Translations under genes and position numbers: made by a program
Shown here: positions 41,926 to 50,885 of the stretch, one piece after another
How positions within the stretch are numbered: position 1 is the first letter of the stretch
Layout: each line of letters opens with the position of its first letter
NCBI GenBank assembly: GCA_039111535.1
Contig: JBCCIM010000018.1
Span: 1-53,794 of the forward strand
Source: Bacteroidota bacterium
GTDB taxonomy: Bacteria; Bacteroidota; Rhodothermia; Rhodothermales; JAHQVL01
DNA length: 53,794 nt
Reading direction: 5' to 3'
The notes under the pieces: generated by a model
Databases searched by the model: none
What the model was told of the DNA's origin: nothing
Seen by the model: only the letters and a program-made list of their open reading frames with translations

Positions 41926-44800
41926 GCCTGTAAACACCCGCACCACTCTTTCGGTACGCGGGGCGAGGGAAAACAATCTCAAGAATATCGATGTGGATAT
42001 TCCCCGTGATCAATTGGTGGTGATTACGGGCGTCAGTGGTTCGGGCAAGTCATCGCTGGCGTTTGAGACCATATATGCTGAGGGGCAGCGCCGGCTCATG
42101 AGTTCTATGTCGGCTTACGCCCGCCGTTTTGTATCTCAACTCAAAAAACCGGATGTAGATTTTGTCAACGGGTTGTCTCCCGTGATCTCTATTGATCAAA
42201 AAACAGTTGGTAAAAATCCCCGAAGTACTGTTGGTACCATGACCGACATTCAGGACTATCTGCGCATGCTGTATGCCAGCATCGGCCAAGTCCATTGCCC
42301 CTGGTGTGCAGCGCCTGTGACGGCGCGTAGTCCGCAGCAAATGTTGGAGCACATGTTCTCTCTTCCGGACGGCGCTGTCGTTGAAGTGCGTGCACCCGTT
42401 GGCAAAGTATGGGGCGAAGAATGGAGCCTACTGCTGGAGCAAATCAGGCACCACGGCTACCGCAAAGCCGCTATAGATGGCACCCTTGTGGACCTGGGTG
42501 ACGAAATTGAACTGGACGAGTCACAGGACCACCATGTCGAGGCGATTGTCGATCAGTTTATTATTGAAAAGGGGATTGACCGTCGGGTAATTGCTGCGCT
42601 TAGCAACGCCCGCGAACTTGGCGATGGATTGCTTTCTTTTGTACTCAAGGATGGCGTTTCAGCCGCGCAAGAAAAAACTTTTTTCAAGGGCTTTGGATGT
42701 GCCAAACACCACGTGGTGAGCTTAACCCTGCAGCACGGCGATTTTACGTTTAACGATCCTGCGGGCGCCTGCGTTACATGCTCGGGGCTGGGGACGGGAA
42801 AACGTGTCCATAAAAAACTGCTGGTCCCAGATCCAGGTCTTTCCCTTCGCGAGGGTGCAATTGTCACGCGCGAATACAATCCGGGGAATTGGACGGGGCG
42901 CGTCCTCTATACGTTGTCTGAACACTTCGGCTTCTCACTCGACACCCCGTTTGCTGATCTGGCTGAAGAAACGGTTACGTTGCTTTTTGAGGGATGCCCT
43001 GAAGAACCGCTTACTATAAAGGTGCCACCAGAGGCAAAAGTAGGCGCCCACTATGCCGGCCGTGATTTTCGATTTCAAGGCATTATAAATGAAATCGAAC
43101 AGCACTACCATCGCTACCGCAAACAAGGAGATGCCAATACATGGACAGAAGATTATCTGGACAAAATCATGGTCACCTACGATTGTCCGGACTGCAGAGG
43201 GGGGCGCTTGAAGCGGGTACGAGAAATGGTTACTGTTGGTGGCAAAAGCTTGCCCGAGCTCTGTCGTACCCATTTTCATTCACTCATTTCGTTTCTGGAA
43301 GGTGTTGATGCAAATTCAGATAAAGCAGCAGTTACTGAAGTGTTGATCAGGGAAATTGTAGGGAGACTGCGGTTGCTGGTGGGTATCGGCTTGGATTATC
43401 TCAGCCTGGAACGACGCGCCGGCACGCTATCAGGCGGTGAATCGCAGCGCATTCGCTTATCAACACAAATTGGCAGTGGATTAATGGGCATGCTCTATGT
43501 CCTTGATGAGCCGAGTATCGGCTTACATCCTAAAGACAACGCGCGCATGATCTCTACCCTGCGGAAGCTTGTAGATGTTGGCAATACGGTAATTGTTGTC
43601 GAGCACGACGAAGACACCATCCGCGGCGCAGATTATTGCATTGAAATTGGCCCGGGCCCCGGGATACACGGTGGTACAGTTGTTTCTGCAGGTCCGCCCA
43701 AAGCTTTGATGACAGATCCGGCATCGTTGACGGGGCGTTATCTTTCAGGGACCAAAGAAATTGCCGTGCCGAATGAACGGCGTACGTTAGACAATGGACG
43801 GATCGCGGTGTCCGGTTGCCGGCATAACAATTTACAGGACGTCGATATTGACATCCCCATGCACGCATTCACCTGCGTGACTGGCGCTTCTGGTTCAGGC
43901 AAAAGCTCATTTCTGCATGAAACCCTGTATAAAATCCTGATTGCAAGACTACATGACAGCAGGGTTTTACCTGGCGCGTACCGGACAATCACCGGTCACG
44001 AAGCCATTGATGACGTCATACATATTAACCAGCGTCCGATTGGCCGGTCTTCCCGGAGCAATCCTGCGACATACATCGGGATATACGATAACATCAGAAA
44101 GCTATTTGCTGGCACAGCAGAAGCAACAGCGCGCGGCTACACTGCTTCTCGGTTCAGCTTTAATGTAAAAGGAGGGCGCTGTGAGCAGTGCAGCGGTGAA
44201 GGGACCATAACGACGAAGCTTTCCTTCATGCCCGATGTTGAAGTACAATGCCCCACCTGCAAAGGCGCGCGCTACAACGCGGACACGCTCGAGATTGTAT
44301 GGAATGGGAAGAATATCGCTGATGTGCTGGAGATGTCTATTGAGGATGGTGTTGCCTTTTTTGAAGGCCAGCGATTGATTCGGCGTAAACTGGGTGTCAT
44401 GCATGACCTCGGACTGGGATATCTGAAGATTGGTCATCCTGCCCCGATTTTATCTGGCGGTGAGGCGCAACGCGTGAAGTTGGCTGCTGAACTGGGTAAG
44501 GTAAAGCGGGGCAAACATTTGCTCTATATCCTGGATGAGCCTACGACTGGATTACATTTTGCAGACATCGATCGCTTGTTGCAAGCACTCAACAGCCTGG
44601 TAGACGCCGGCCACTCAGTTGTTGTCATTGAACACAACCTGGATGTGATAAAGACGGCTGACTGGGTCGTTGATCTTGGGCCCGAAGGAGGGCACAAAGG
44701 CGGACATGTTGTCGCCGCCGGCCGGCCAGAAGACGTTGCAGCCGTGCCCGAAAGCCATACGGGTCGATTTCTAATGCCACTCTTAGTCGATCCCCTCTAA
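41915..44800 (+). CDS. uvrA: Excinuclease ABC subunit UvrA
   Basis: A 961-residue tandem ABC ATPase that finds DNA damage together with UvrB. Both halves have Walker A (GVSGSGKSS near 39-47, GASGSGKSS in the second half) and signatures (LSGGESQRIRL, LSGGEAQRVKL). The segment between about 130 and 250 keeps the UvrB-binding domain, so it is not the shortened class. The second zinc module is intact (CEQCSGEG ... CPTCKGARY). In the first module one expected Cys is His (GCAKHH before ACVTCSGLG). NPRSTVGTMTDIQDYL differs slightly from the common Val-Thr-Glu-Ile version. The start overlaps the upstream unknown gene. It could be a second uvrA paralogue of the genome; this cannot be tested here. Confidence 0.92.
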   Translation: MKPEPVNTRTTLSVRGARENNLKNIDVDIPRDQLVVITGVSGSGKSSLAFETIYAEGQRRLMSSMSAYARRFVSQLKKPDVDFVNGLSPVISIDQKTVGKNPRSTVGTMTDIQDYLRMLYASIGQVHCPWCAAPVTARSPQQMLEHMFSLPDGAVVEVRAPVGKVWGEEWSLLLEQIRHHGYRKAAIDGTLVDLGDEIELDESQDHHVEAIVDQFIIEKGIDRRVIAALSNARELGDGLLSFVLKDGVSAAQEKTFFKGFGCAKHHVVSLTLQHGDFTFNDPAGACVTCSGLGTGKRVHKKLLVPDPGLSLREGAIVTREYNPGNWTGRVLYTLSEHFGFSLDTPFADLAEETVTLLFEGCPEEPLTIKVPPEAKVGAHYAGRDFRFQGIINEIEQHYHRYRKQGDANTWTEDYLDKIMVTYDCPDCRGGRLKRVREMVTVGGKSLPELCRTHFHSLISFLEGVDANSDKAAVTEVLIREIVGRLRLLVGIGLDYLSLERRAGTLSGGESQRIRLSTQIGSGLMGMLYVLDEPSIGLHPKDNARMISTLRKLVDVGNTVIVVEHDEDTIRGADYCIEIGPGPGIHGGTVVSAGPPKALMTDPASLTGRYLSGTKEIAVPNERRTLDNGRIAVSGCRHNNLQDVDIDIPMHAFTCVTGASGSGKSSFLHETLYKILIARLHDSRVLPGAYRTITGHEAIDDVIHINQRPIGRSSRSNPATYIGIYDNIRKLFAGTAEATARGYTASRFSFNVKGGRCEQCSGEGTITTKLSFMPDVEVQCPTCKGARYNADTLEIVWNGKNIADVLEMSIEDGVAFFEGQRLIRRKLGVMHDLGLGYLKIGHPAPILSGGEAQRVKLAAELGKVKRGKHLLYILDEPTTGLHFADIDRLLQALNSLVDAGHSVVVIEHNLDVIKTADWVVDLGPEGGHKGGHVVAAGRPEDVAAVPESHTGRFLMPLLVDPL

Positions 44801-44874
44801 GCGCAATGCCGGCTGTGAATGCGTCAAATTAAGGGTTCAACCATCCTGCACAAAACTATCTTCTTCAATAGGTA

Positions 44875-44922
44875 TGTCCTGATGGACACATGCGCATCCT
44901 GATACCTGTGTCCACCAGGACA
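44875..44922. promoter_or_regulatory. Two copies of the palindrome TGTCC-N4-GGACA
   Basis: The first site has the centre TGAT, the second ACCA; their starts are 34 bases apart. The two sites also form one larger inverted repeat with a single mismatch (TGTCCTGATGGACACA against TGTGTCCACCAGGACA). They lie about 175 bases before the TPR lipoprotein gene, in the 296-base gap after uvrA. This arrangement is typical of paired dimeric repressor or activator sites, or of a cruciform RNA. The binding protein is unknown. Confidence 0.6.
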
Positions 44923-45083
44923 CATGTCACGGTTTTTGCGGTCTTTTTAAGAAATGTGTTTATCTCCTAATTCGTTGTTAGCCAACAGGTTAGGGGCTTC
45001 GTTTGCGTAGTGTTCTCCAGTTTGGCCTCTTGCTTGTAATTGAGGGTGGTAACCTGGCCGCAGGGCCGCAAGCAAAACAAACC

Positions 45084-45091
45084 AAAGGAGG
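45084..45091 (+). promoter_or_regulatory. Strong Shine-Dalgarno of the TPR lipoprotein gene
   Basis: AAAGGAGG lies five bases before the ATG. It decides against an upstream in-frame start that would precede the signal sequence. Confidence 0.75.
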
Positions 45092-45096
45092 ACATC

Positions 45097-46125
45097 ATGT
45101 CTATTAAAAACAAAGCCCGCATTGTCGCAAGTCTAACCGTAGGCGGTTTCATTGCCCTCATTTTTCTTGCTGTTGGATGCAAGGGGGAGTACGGGGTTAT
45201 CGAAGAGGAACGCGTTACGTTCGCGCCGGCGCAAACGGTAGCACTGGATGCTACGCCGGCAGATATTGAGCCGACCCAAACAGGCGTAACGCCAGTCCCT
45301 GTAGAAAATATTTCGGCTGCGCTTGATGGCAAAGAAGGTGGGGCACTTATCGCGACCGTCGACACCACACGCAAAGTAACCTACAAGGAAGCGGAAGCTG
45401 CGTTTAGAGAGAGAAATTATGCCGAAGCTACCGAGCTTTTTACCCGGTATACGCAACGCAAACCCGAAAATGCCTGGGGATATTATATGCTTGGCCTGTC
45501 GGCAAAACGGGCCGGCGATCTTGAGAAATCAGTACAGGCGTTGCAAAAAGCAGCGTCAATAGATCCGCAGCACCTCAAAAGCTGGGTAAACCTTGGGCGG
45601 ACACATATGGCCTTAAATCAGCCAAATGAGAGCCTGGCAGCAGTTGAAAAGGCCCTGGTTATTGATCCATCTGCCCGCGATGCGTATCGCATCAAAGGCC
45701 GCGCACACCATCAGTTGGGTGAGCTGCCAGAGGCAGAACTGGCCTACAAGCAAGCACTTGCGCTCAATGACCGAGATGCGTGGTCAATGAACAACCTGGC
45801 TTTTGTAATGATCGGCCAGCGCAAGTTTGACGATGCCCTGCCGTTACTGGCTCGCGCCATCGAAATCAATGATCAAGTAGCTGTGTTTCACAACAACCTG
45901 GGCATGGTACTCGAAAATAAAGGCTATTTCAGGGCGTCAGAAAAAGCTTATGAATCAGCTGTGGCGCTAGATGAAGGGTACACGCGTGCTGTGACTAACA
46001 AGGCACGTGTTGCAGGTATTACCGAAGCCAATTCAGCCGGCGACCCAGATTTTGCTGCACTGGCCCAACGGGCTGCATCGGCCATCAAATCCTGGGAGTC
46101 CATTTCTGCACAGGGCGGTCAATAG
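45097..46125 (+). CDS. TPR-repeat lipoprotein
   Basis: A 342-residue protein with an N-terminal signal ending in LAVGC, a slightly atypical lipobox (Ala at -3). After a Pro/Thr-rich linker, residues about 105-320 hold five to six TPR units, e.g. AWGYYMLGLSAKRAGDLEKS, LKSWVNLGRTHMALNQPNES and AWSMNNLAFVMIGQRKFDDA. It probably scaffolds protein complexes in the periplasm, in the manner of outer membrane assembly lipoproteins. The strong ribosome site and the two palindromes upstream suggest an abundant, regulated product. Specific partners are not suggested by the neighbours. Confidence 0.82.
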   Translation: MSIKNKARIVASLTVGGFIALIFLAVGCKGEYGVIEEERVTFAPAQTVALDATPADIEPTQTGVTPVPVENISAALDGKEGGALIATVDTTRKVTYKEAEAAFRERNYAEATELFTRYTQRKPENAWGYYMLGLSAKRAGDLEKSVQALQKAASIDPQHLKSWVNLGRTHMALNQPNESLAAVEKALVIDPSARDAYRIKGRAHHQLGELPEAELAYKQALALNDRDAWSMNNLAFVMIGQRKFDDALPLLARAIEINDQVAVFHNNLGMVLENKGYFRASEKAYESAVALDEGYTRAVTNKARVAGITEANSAGDPDFAALAQRAASAIKSWESISAQGGQ

Positions 46126-46174
46126 TCTCCGATGTATACTGATCTTGCTGTTTAGAATTTTAATCATACGCAAG

Positions 46175-46212
46175 GCAAGGGTTCTTTCATGTTCGCATGA
46201 TTGAATCCTTGC
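46175..46212 (+). terminator. 17-bp imperfect hairpin with TTCG loop
   Basis: GCAAGGGTTCTTTCATG pairs with CATGATTGAATCCTTGC (one G-U and two mismatches) around the tetraloop TTCG. It sits between the TPR gene and the next gene without a T-run, so it may be a factor-assisted terminator, an mRNA end protector or a leader structure for the downstream gene, which starts 20 bases later. Confidence 0.5.
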
Positions 46213-46231
46213 TGTCTAGATATCAGATTTG

Positions 46232-46924
46232 ATGAACAACAGAAACAGCTGGCACCTGACGTGCGCCCTTTTTCTTCCTTTGTCTTACTTTATTTTAGCC
46301 TTTGCTAGTGGCCGTGTAATGCCGGCGATTGTAGATCCTCCGCTATGTGAGGTCTATGATGTAGAGGTTGTTGATATGTATGGCAATCTTACAAGTGGTA
46401 AACTGCAAACTACAACAGACGCGTATGGTGGGCATACACCCGGTACGCTCGATAGACAGACTGTCCTGACAAATAAGACAGCCTCCGGCCCGGAGTTGGA
46501 TACCCTTCGGATATATCCTGTTGTGCACATGGTCGAGGTCCCGAAGGGGTTCAGATTTGTCATACTGCCTTCGGATTCATTGCAAAAGATAGCAATGGAT
46601 AATGTGGAAGACATTCGTATCGAGAACTCATACGGTTGTGCACAGGATAGTAGCTATCAACACGTGTTTCCTCAGGGTATTTATCAGCTTCCGTTTGAGA
46701 GTATAAGGGCGGTGCAGAATAATCAGCTTCGCGTTGCTTTTCAGGACATCGACGTAAAATGCTGGTTTGTGCTTAACGAAGAGAACAGGGCGCAAGAGCT
46801 ACTCAAAAATACATTTGACCGGATTAGGACAAGAACAACATGGTATTCTGAACACCGCGCAGCCAACGAAGAGCTATGGGAAACAGAAGGGCTTGCCCTG
46901 ATATGCCATCCTCTCCTGTGGTGA
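46232..46924 (+). CDS. Exported protein of unknown function
   Basis: A 230-residue protein with an N-terminal hydrophobic segment (LTCALFLPLSYFILAFASG) that is a signal peptide or anchor. The mature part is mixed beta/alpha, contains three Cys in its exported part (DPPLCEVYDVEV, NSYGCAQDSS and VKCWFVLNEE) and another near the end, and shows no known motif. The ATG is preferred to the adjacent TTG. AT-rich codons are slightly commoner than in the neighbours. It begins just after the TTCG hairpin and is followed by a convergent gene. No function is suggested. Confidence 0.65.
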   Translation: MNNRNSWHLTCALFLPLSYFILAFASGRVMPAIVDPPLCEVYDVEVVDMYGNLTSGKLQTTTDAYGGHTPGTLDRQTVLTNKTASGPELDTLRIYPVVHMVEVPKGFRFVILPSDSLQKIAMDNVEDIRIENSYGCAQDSSYQHVFPQGIYQLPFESIRAVQNNQLRVAFQDIDVKCWFVLNEENRAQELLKNTFDRIRTRTTWYSEHRAANEELWETEGLALICHPLLW

Positions 46925-46975
46925 TAAGTTACTGGGTACAGCGTCAACTGATGCGTGTACCTGTGGTGGATATCG

Positions 46976-48070
46976 TTAGGGAATTATTTGTGCGTCTACA
47001 ACAACGTATTTAATTTTCTCGCGTTGCCAGGTATAGGTGATATGAATGCTGCCATCTGCTGCCTGTACCATGGCCGGGTAGGAATATTCGCCGGCAGCGT
47101 GCTCGAGCAACGCCACAGATTTCCACTGCTTGCCGTCTTTCGAGACCGCAAGGCCTAGCTTCTCCCTTCCTTCGCGGGTCGGATTGTAAATGAGGAGGAA
47201 TCGACCATCCTGGAGCCTGAGTGCATCAATGCCGGCACTTGGGTTTGGCAGGGTCGTTTCCTGCATCGCATCCCAAGTGATGCCGCCATCTTTAGACCAG
47301 GCTTCTGTTACCACACCCTGCACCGATCGACATAAAATCTGCAACCTTGTTGGACTATGGGCGAGAATGGTTGGTTGAATGGCGCCAAATTGTTCGGGGT
47401 CATTCAGGTCGTTTACAACTTCCCACGAGGTAGAATCAGCGAGGTATTCAAGCGTCCACATATTGTCTGCACGCGGATTGCGTAGGCGTTCCATGTGAAC
47501 CACCCAACCATCGTGCTCCGTACTGGAGCCGGCGAGTAGCGAACTGTCTGCCATCAATACGGGTTTTGCCCGGATTGGCCCCAGGATCCCATCGGGGAGT
47601 CGCGTTTCTTCAGACCACGTTTCGCCATTGTCAACTGATGTACGCACCAACCCCCACCATTCGCTTGGACTTGGGCCGGCTTTGTAAAAAAGCAGCAGAG
47701 GCCCATTATCCGGAGCTTGAAACAGTACAGGATTCCATGTTGGATAACGCGTGCCATCGGGTTGCATACCATTGGCTACTTCAACAGGAGGTGTCCACCC
47801 AGATGCTGTTTCACTCGAAAACCAGATGCCAACGTCCGGGTCTCGTTCTGCTGTTCCGCCAAACCAGGCAGCCGCCATTCCCGCCGGGGTTTCAACAATG
47901 GTTGAGGCATGGGCTGAGGGGAAAGGAGCCTCATCATAAATGAAAGAGGCACTTGTGACAAGCCTGGCGAGTTTTGGTTGTGACCAGGTGGCATCGGACG
48001 TGTCTTTGTTGCATCCGGCGAATACGAACACCATACTTGCGAGTAAAATGGAGGCGTATCGGATATTCAT
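46976..48070 (-). CDS. Sialidase-fold (BNR repeat) lipoprotein
   Basis: A 364-residue lipoprotein (signal ending VFVFAGC). The mature part is a six-bladed beta-propeller of the exo-alpha-sialidase group: Asp boxes SVDNGETW and SKDGGITW, plus SKDGKQW near the end, and an early ETPAGMAAAWFGGTAERDPD that fits the BNR-like family used for sialidases and related glycan hydrolases. It likely removes terminal sugars from glycans outside the cell; true sialidase activity is not assured, as catalytic Tyr and Arg residues cannot be placed by eye. It is convergent with the preceding exported protein gene. An upstream in-frame start would spoil the signal peptide. Confidence 0.82.
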   Translation of the reverse strand: MNIRYASILLASMVFVFAGCNKDTSDATWSQPKLARLVTSASFIYDEAPFPSAHASTIVETPAGMAAAWFGGTAERDPDVGIWFSSETASGWTPPVEVANGMQPDGTRYPTWNPVLFQAPDNGPLLLFYKAGPSPSEWWGLVRTSVDNGETWSEETRLPDGILGPIRAKPVLMADSSLLAGSSTEHDGWVVHMERLRNPRADNMWTLEYLADSTSWEVVNDLNDPEQFGAIQPTILAHSPTRLQILCRSVQGVVTEAWSKDGGITWDAMQETTLPNPSAGIDALRLQDGRFLLIYNPTREGREKLGLAVSKDGKQWKSVALLEHAAGEYSYPAMVQAADGSIHITYTWQREKIKYVVVDAQIIP

Positions 48071-48235
48071 AGGGCAGTAGGCAGGTGAACAGAGCTTGCA
48101 CAATTATAAAAAGGCTGGCTATTAAAAGAAAATTGCCCCGCCAGGGGTGCTTGTCTTTAATTGTTGTTGAAGCGCGTATTTAATTGGTAAGCAATAGTAT
48201 ATTGTGCGCAACCTTAATTAAATCGTGATCAGATT

Positions 48236-48694
48236 ATGTACGCTGCGCTACTGGGAACGCACTCCTGGGTTCGTTGGATTTTGTTGATTAGCATGGTCCT
48301 GATTCTATTCAGGAGTTTTGGAGGAATGAAGAAAGGAACGTATACGGGGGTTGATAAGAACGCTGCGCTTGTGCTCTTCTGGGCATTGAATATTCAATTC
48401 ATCCTCGGACTTGCCCTATATTTTGTTTTTAGTCCGATCACGCAGGCTGCGTTTGGTAACATGTCAGAAGCAATGGCTGACTCTTCGCTTCGCTTTTTTG
48501 TAGTTGAACACTTTGTAGCCATGTTTCTGGCGATCGCTGTTGGACATGTAGGGATTGCGCGCGCAAAACGAGAGCAAGATCCAGCGAGAAAACACAAACT
48601 TCTGCTGATTTGGATTGGGCTTTGTCTGCTGATTGTGATTGCCGGCATTCCCTGGCCATTCCTGCCTTACGGACGCGGCTTGTTCTTCTTTTAG
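48236..48694 (+). CDS. Small four-span membrane protein
   Basis: A 152-residue protein with four membrane helices (around WILLISMVLILFRS, ALVLFWALNIQFILGLAL, FVAMFLAIAVGHVGIA and LLLIWIGLCLLIVIAGI). Three conserved-looking His residues at helix ends (THSWVRW, VEHFVAMF, VGHVGIA) resemble a b-type cytochrome or heme-binding bundle, as often seen in small Bacteroidota membrane proteins annotated as cytochrome-B-like. It is a single gene before a serine hydrolase gene. Function is open. Confidence 0.7.
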   Translation: MYAALLGTHSWVRWILLISMVLILFRSFGGMKKGTYTGVDKNAALVLFWALNIQFILGLALYFVFSPITQAAFGNMSEAMADSSLRFFVVEHFVAMFLAIAVGHVGIARAKREQDPARKHKLLLIWIGLCLLIVIAGIPWPFLPYGRGLFFF

Positions 48695-48774
48695 GCAAAA
48701 CGGACGTGTAACTGGCGTAGGCATTGATGCGTAGGCAGCTGGGTATGCTGTTTCCACACAACCCGTTGAGGCTT

Positions 48775-50529
48775 ATGTCCATCTTTCCCGCTCCCCTGGT
48801 CCGGCAATCCCTTTTACTGTTTTTTGCATTGTTGCTGGTGGGGCCGGCTGCTGCGCAAAAGAAAGCAACGCAAATCGACAGGTTGGTTGCAGCCTATCAC
48901 GATTACGGCATCTTTAACGGGACGGTCCTGGTTGCTGAAAAGGGCAAGGTACTCTTCAAGAAGGGCTATGGCATGGCCAATATGGAATGGGACATGCCCA
49001 ATGAGGCAGATACCCGTTTTAGATTGGGATCGATCACAAAGCAATTCACGGCTGCGTTAATTCTCCAACTGGAGGCAGAAGGCAAGCTCTCAACTGCTGA
49101 TTATATCAGCAAGCATCTACCCGATTACCCGGGTGCTGTTGCTGATAAGGTGACCATCCATCATTTGCTTGTTCATACTTCGGGTATCCCAAGCTACACA
49201 GGCCTGCCCGAATTCTTCAATGAAAAAAGCAGAGATCCATACACACCTGACGAGTTCATAGAAGTTTTCTCCACGCTGCCCCTCGAGTTTGAGCCGGGTT
49301 CAACGTGGCGCTATAATAACTCCGGATATTTCTTGCTTGGCGTGATTGCCGAGAAGGTGACCGGGATGTCGTATGCAGATGCGCTACAAGCTTATATTTT
49401 TGAGCCGCTGGGAATGGCACATTCCGGGTATGATACCCACGCAGCGATCCTGAAAAAACGGGCTACTGGGTATGAACGCGGCGCAGCGGGATATATTACC
49501 GCTCCTTATCTGGATATGTCGCTGCCCTATGCTGCCGGCTCACTGTATTCAACCGTAGAAGACCTGTTTCTTTGGGATCGTGCGCTGTCCAAAGATAAGC
49601 TACTGTCAGTGGACCTGAAGGAGAAAATGTTTACACCGTATATGAATGATTACGGTTACGGCTGGTTCATTGATGACGACCGGGCATTTGGTGACGGGTC
49701 CAAAGAATCGGTTATTATTGGTCACGGAGGCGGGATAAATGGCTTCAACACAATACTGGAGCGTGCACCAGAAGAGGGCCACCTTGTTGTATTGCTGAAT
49801 AATACCGGCGGGACGGTCCTGGGATCTATTAGCAAGGGTATTTTTGACATTCTGTATGGTTTTGATGCTGAGTTGCCGAAAAAACCAATCGTCATGGAAA
49901 TGTCGAAGTTGATTGAATCCAAAGGTATCGAGGCCGCCGTTAATCGATATAACCGATTGTACGCTGAGCAGCAAGACGCATACGATTTTTCGGAGCAGGG
50001 GATGAATGGCCTGGGCTACGCATTGTTGCAGCAAGACAAGGTCGACGCAGCTGTGGCGATGTTTACGCTCAACACTGAAACCTATCCCGACGCGTTCAAC
50101 ACCTGGGACAGCCTGGGTGAGGCCTATATGGAACGTGGTGACCACGAAAAAGCTATTGCCCATTACGAGAAATCGCTGACGTTGAACCCACGCAATGAGA
50201 ATGCAAAAGAGAAGTTGGCGGAGATGGGTGTTGAAGTTGATGAATCGCTGGGCCAGGAGATTGAAGTAGCACCAGAAATACTGGCCAGCTATGTGGGGAC
50301 GTACGAAATTAATCCGGGGTTCGAGCTTACGATTACCCTGGAAGGGGCACAACTGTATGCCCAGGCTACGGGGCAACCGAGGCTCGAAATATTTGCGCAG
50401 TCTGAAGTTCGCTTTTTCCTGAAAGTTGTGCAGGCTGAACTGGAGTTTCGCGTTGCAGAAGACGGGATTGCCGACCAGGTGACCTTGTATCAAGGGGGGC
50501 GAGAAGCGCCGGCCAAGCGCGTTAAATAA
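48775..50529 (+). CDS. Secreted serine hydrolase, beta-lactamase class C fold, with TPR and C-terminal domain
   Basis: A 584-residue exported enzyme. Signal peptide SLLLFFALLLVGPAAA, then the penicillin-binding/beta-lactamase domain (about 30-360) with Ser-x-x-Lys in GSITKQF, Tyr-x-Asn in RYNNSGYF and His-Gly-Gly in IGHGGGING. A TPR-like part follows (NTWDSLGEAYMERGDHEKAI), then about 90 residues of beta-sandwich resembling the DUF3471 end of such hydrolases. Family members are D-aminopeptidases, esterases or cell-wall-acting peptidases; real beta-lactamase activity is uncommon. Several ATG codons precede the chosen one but would place charged residues before the signal. A strong terminator follows. 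Confidence 0.85.
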   Translation: MSIFPAPLVRQSLLLFFALLLVGPAAAQKKATQIDRLVAAYHDYGIFNGTVLVAEKGKVLFKKGYGMANMEWDMPNEADTRFRLGSITKQFTAALILQLEAEGKLSTADYISKHLPDYPGAVADKVTIHHLLVHTSGIPSYTGLPEFFNEKSRDPYTPDEFIEVFSTLPLEFEPGSTWRYNNSGYFLLGVIAEKVTGMSYADALQAYIFEPLGMAHSGYDTHAAILKKRATGYERGAAGYITAPYLDMSLPYAAGSLYSTVEDLFLWDRALSKDKLLSVDLKEKMFTPYMNDYGYGWFIDDDRAFGDGSKESVIIGHGGGINGFNTILERAPEEGHLVVLLNNTGGTVLGSISKGIFDILYGFDAELPKKPIVMEMSKLIESKGIEAAVNRYNRLYAEQQDAYDFSEQGMNGLGYALLQQDKVDAAVAMFTLNTETYPDAFNTWDSLGEAYMERGDHEKAIAHYEKSLTLNPRNENAKEKLAEMGVEVDESLGQEIEVAPEILASYVGTYEINPGFELTITLEGAQLYAQATGQPRLEIFAQSEVRFFLKVVQAELEFRVAEDGIADQVTLYQGGREAPAKRVK

Positions 50530-50582
50530 CCCTGTTTCGCGATATATCTTACTCGCTTTCGATATCTGTCTCGCGATAGGTG

Positions 50583-50621
50583 AAAATGCGATCATCATCG
50601 ATAAGATGTGATCGCATTTTT
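50583..50621 (+). terminator. Intrinsic terminator after the serine hydrolase gene
   Basis: AAAATGCGATCA pairs perfectly with TGATCGCATTTT around a 14-base loop and ends in five T. It closes the serine hydrolase transcript. The next 264 bases before the membrane-fusion gene hold no gene and presumably contain its promoter. Confidence 0.85.
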
Positions 50622-50885
50622 AGTGTCTGGTTACAACGCGCGATACGCCCGTTGTGGGTCCAAGTGCATTCAGGCAATTTCAATTCCTCAACTACAAAAT
50701 ATTAAGGAGCTCTTACCAATAGAGCAGTACATTTGAGGGTTTGTTTACAGTATATTAACACCTCGTTAGTCCCCATTCAGGTCTGGCTTGAAGATAAAAC
50801 ACCACCAACGACCTTTAGTGTACGAGGCGCTGCGCCCGGGTATATGAGCCGCCAAGTCATATTGCCGGCCCAGCGCGATTGATTT

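Noticed and set aside
48775-50529. Antibiotic-resistance beta-lactamase
   Set aside because: The catalytic motifs belong to the broad class C serine hydrolase group; the TPR and C-terminal domains fit peptidases or esterases rather than resistance enzymes.
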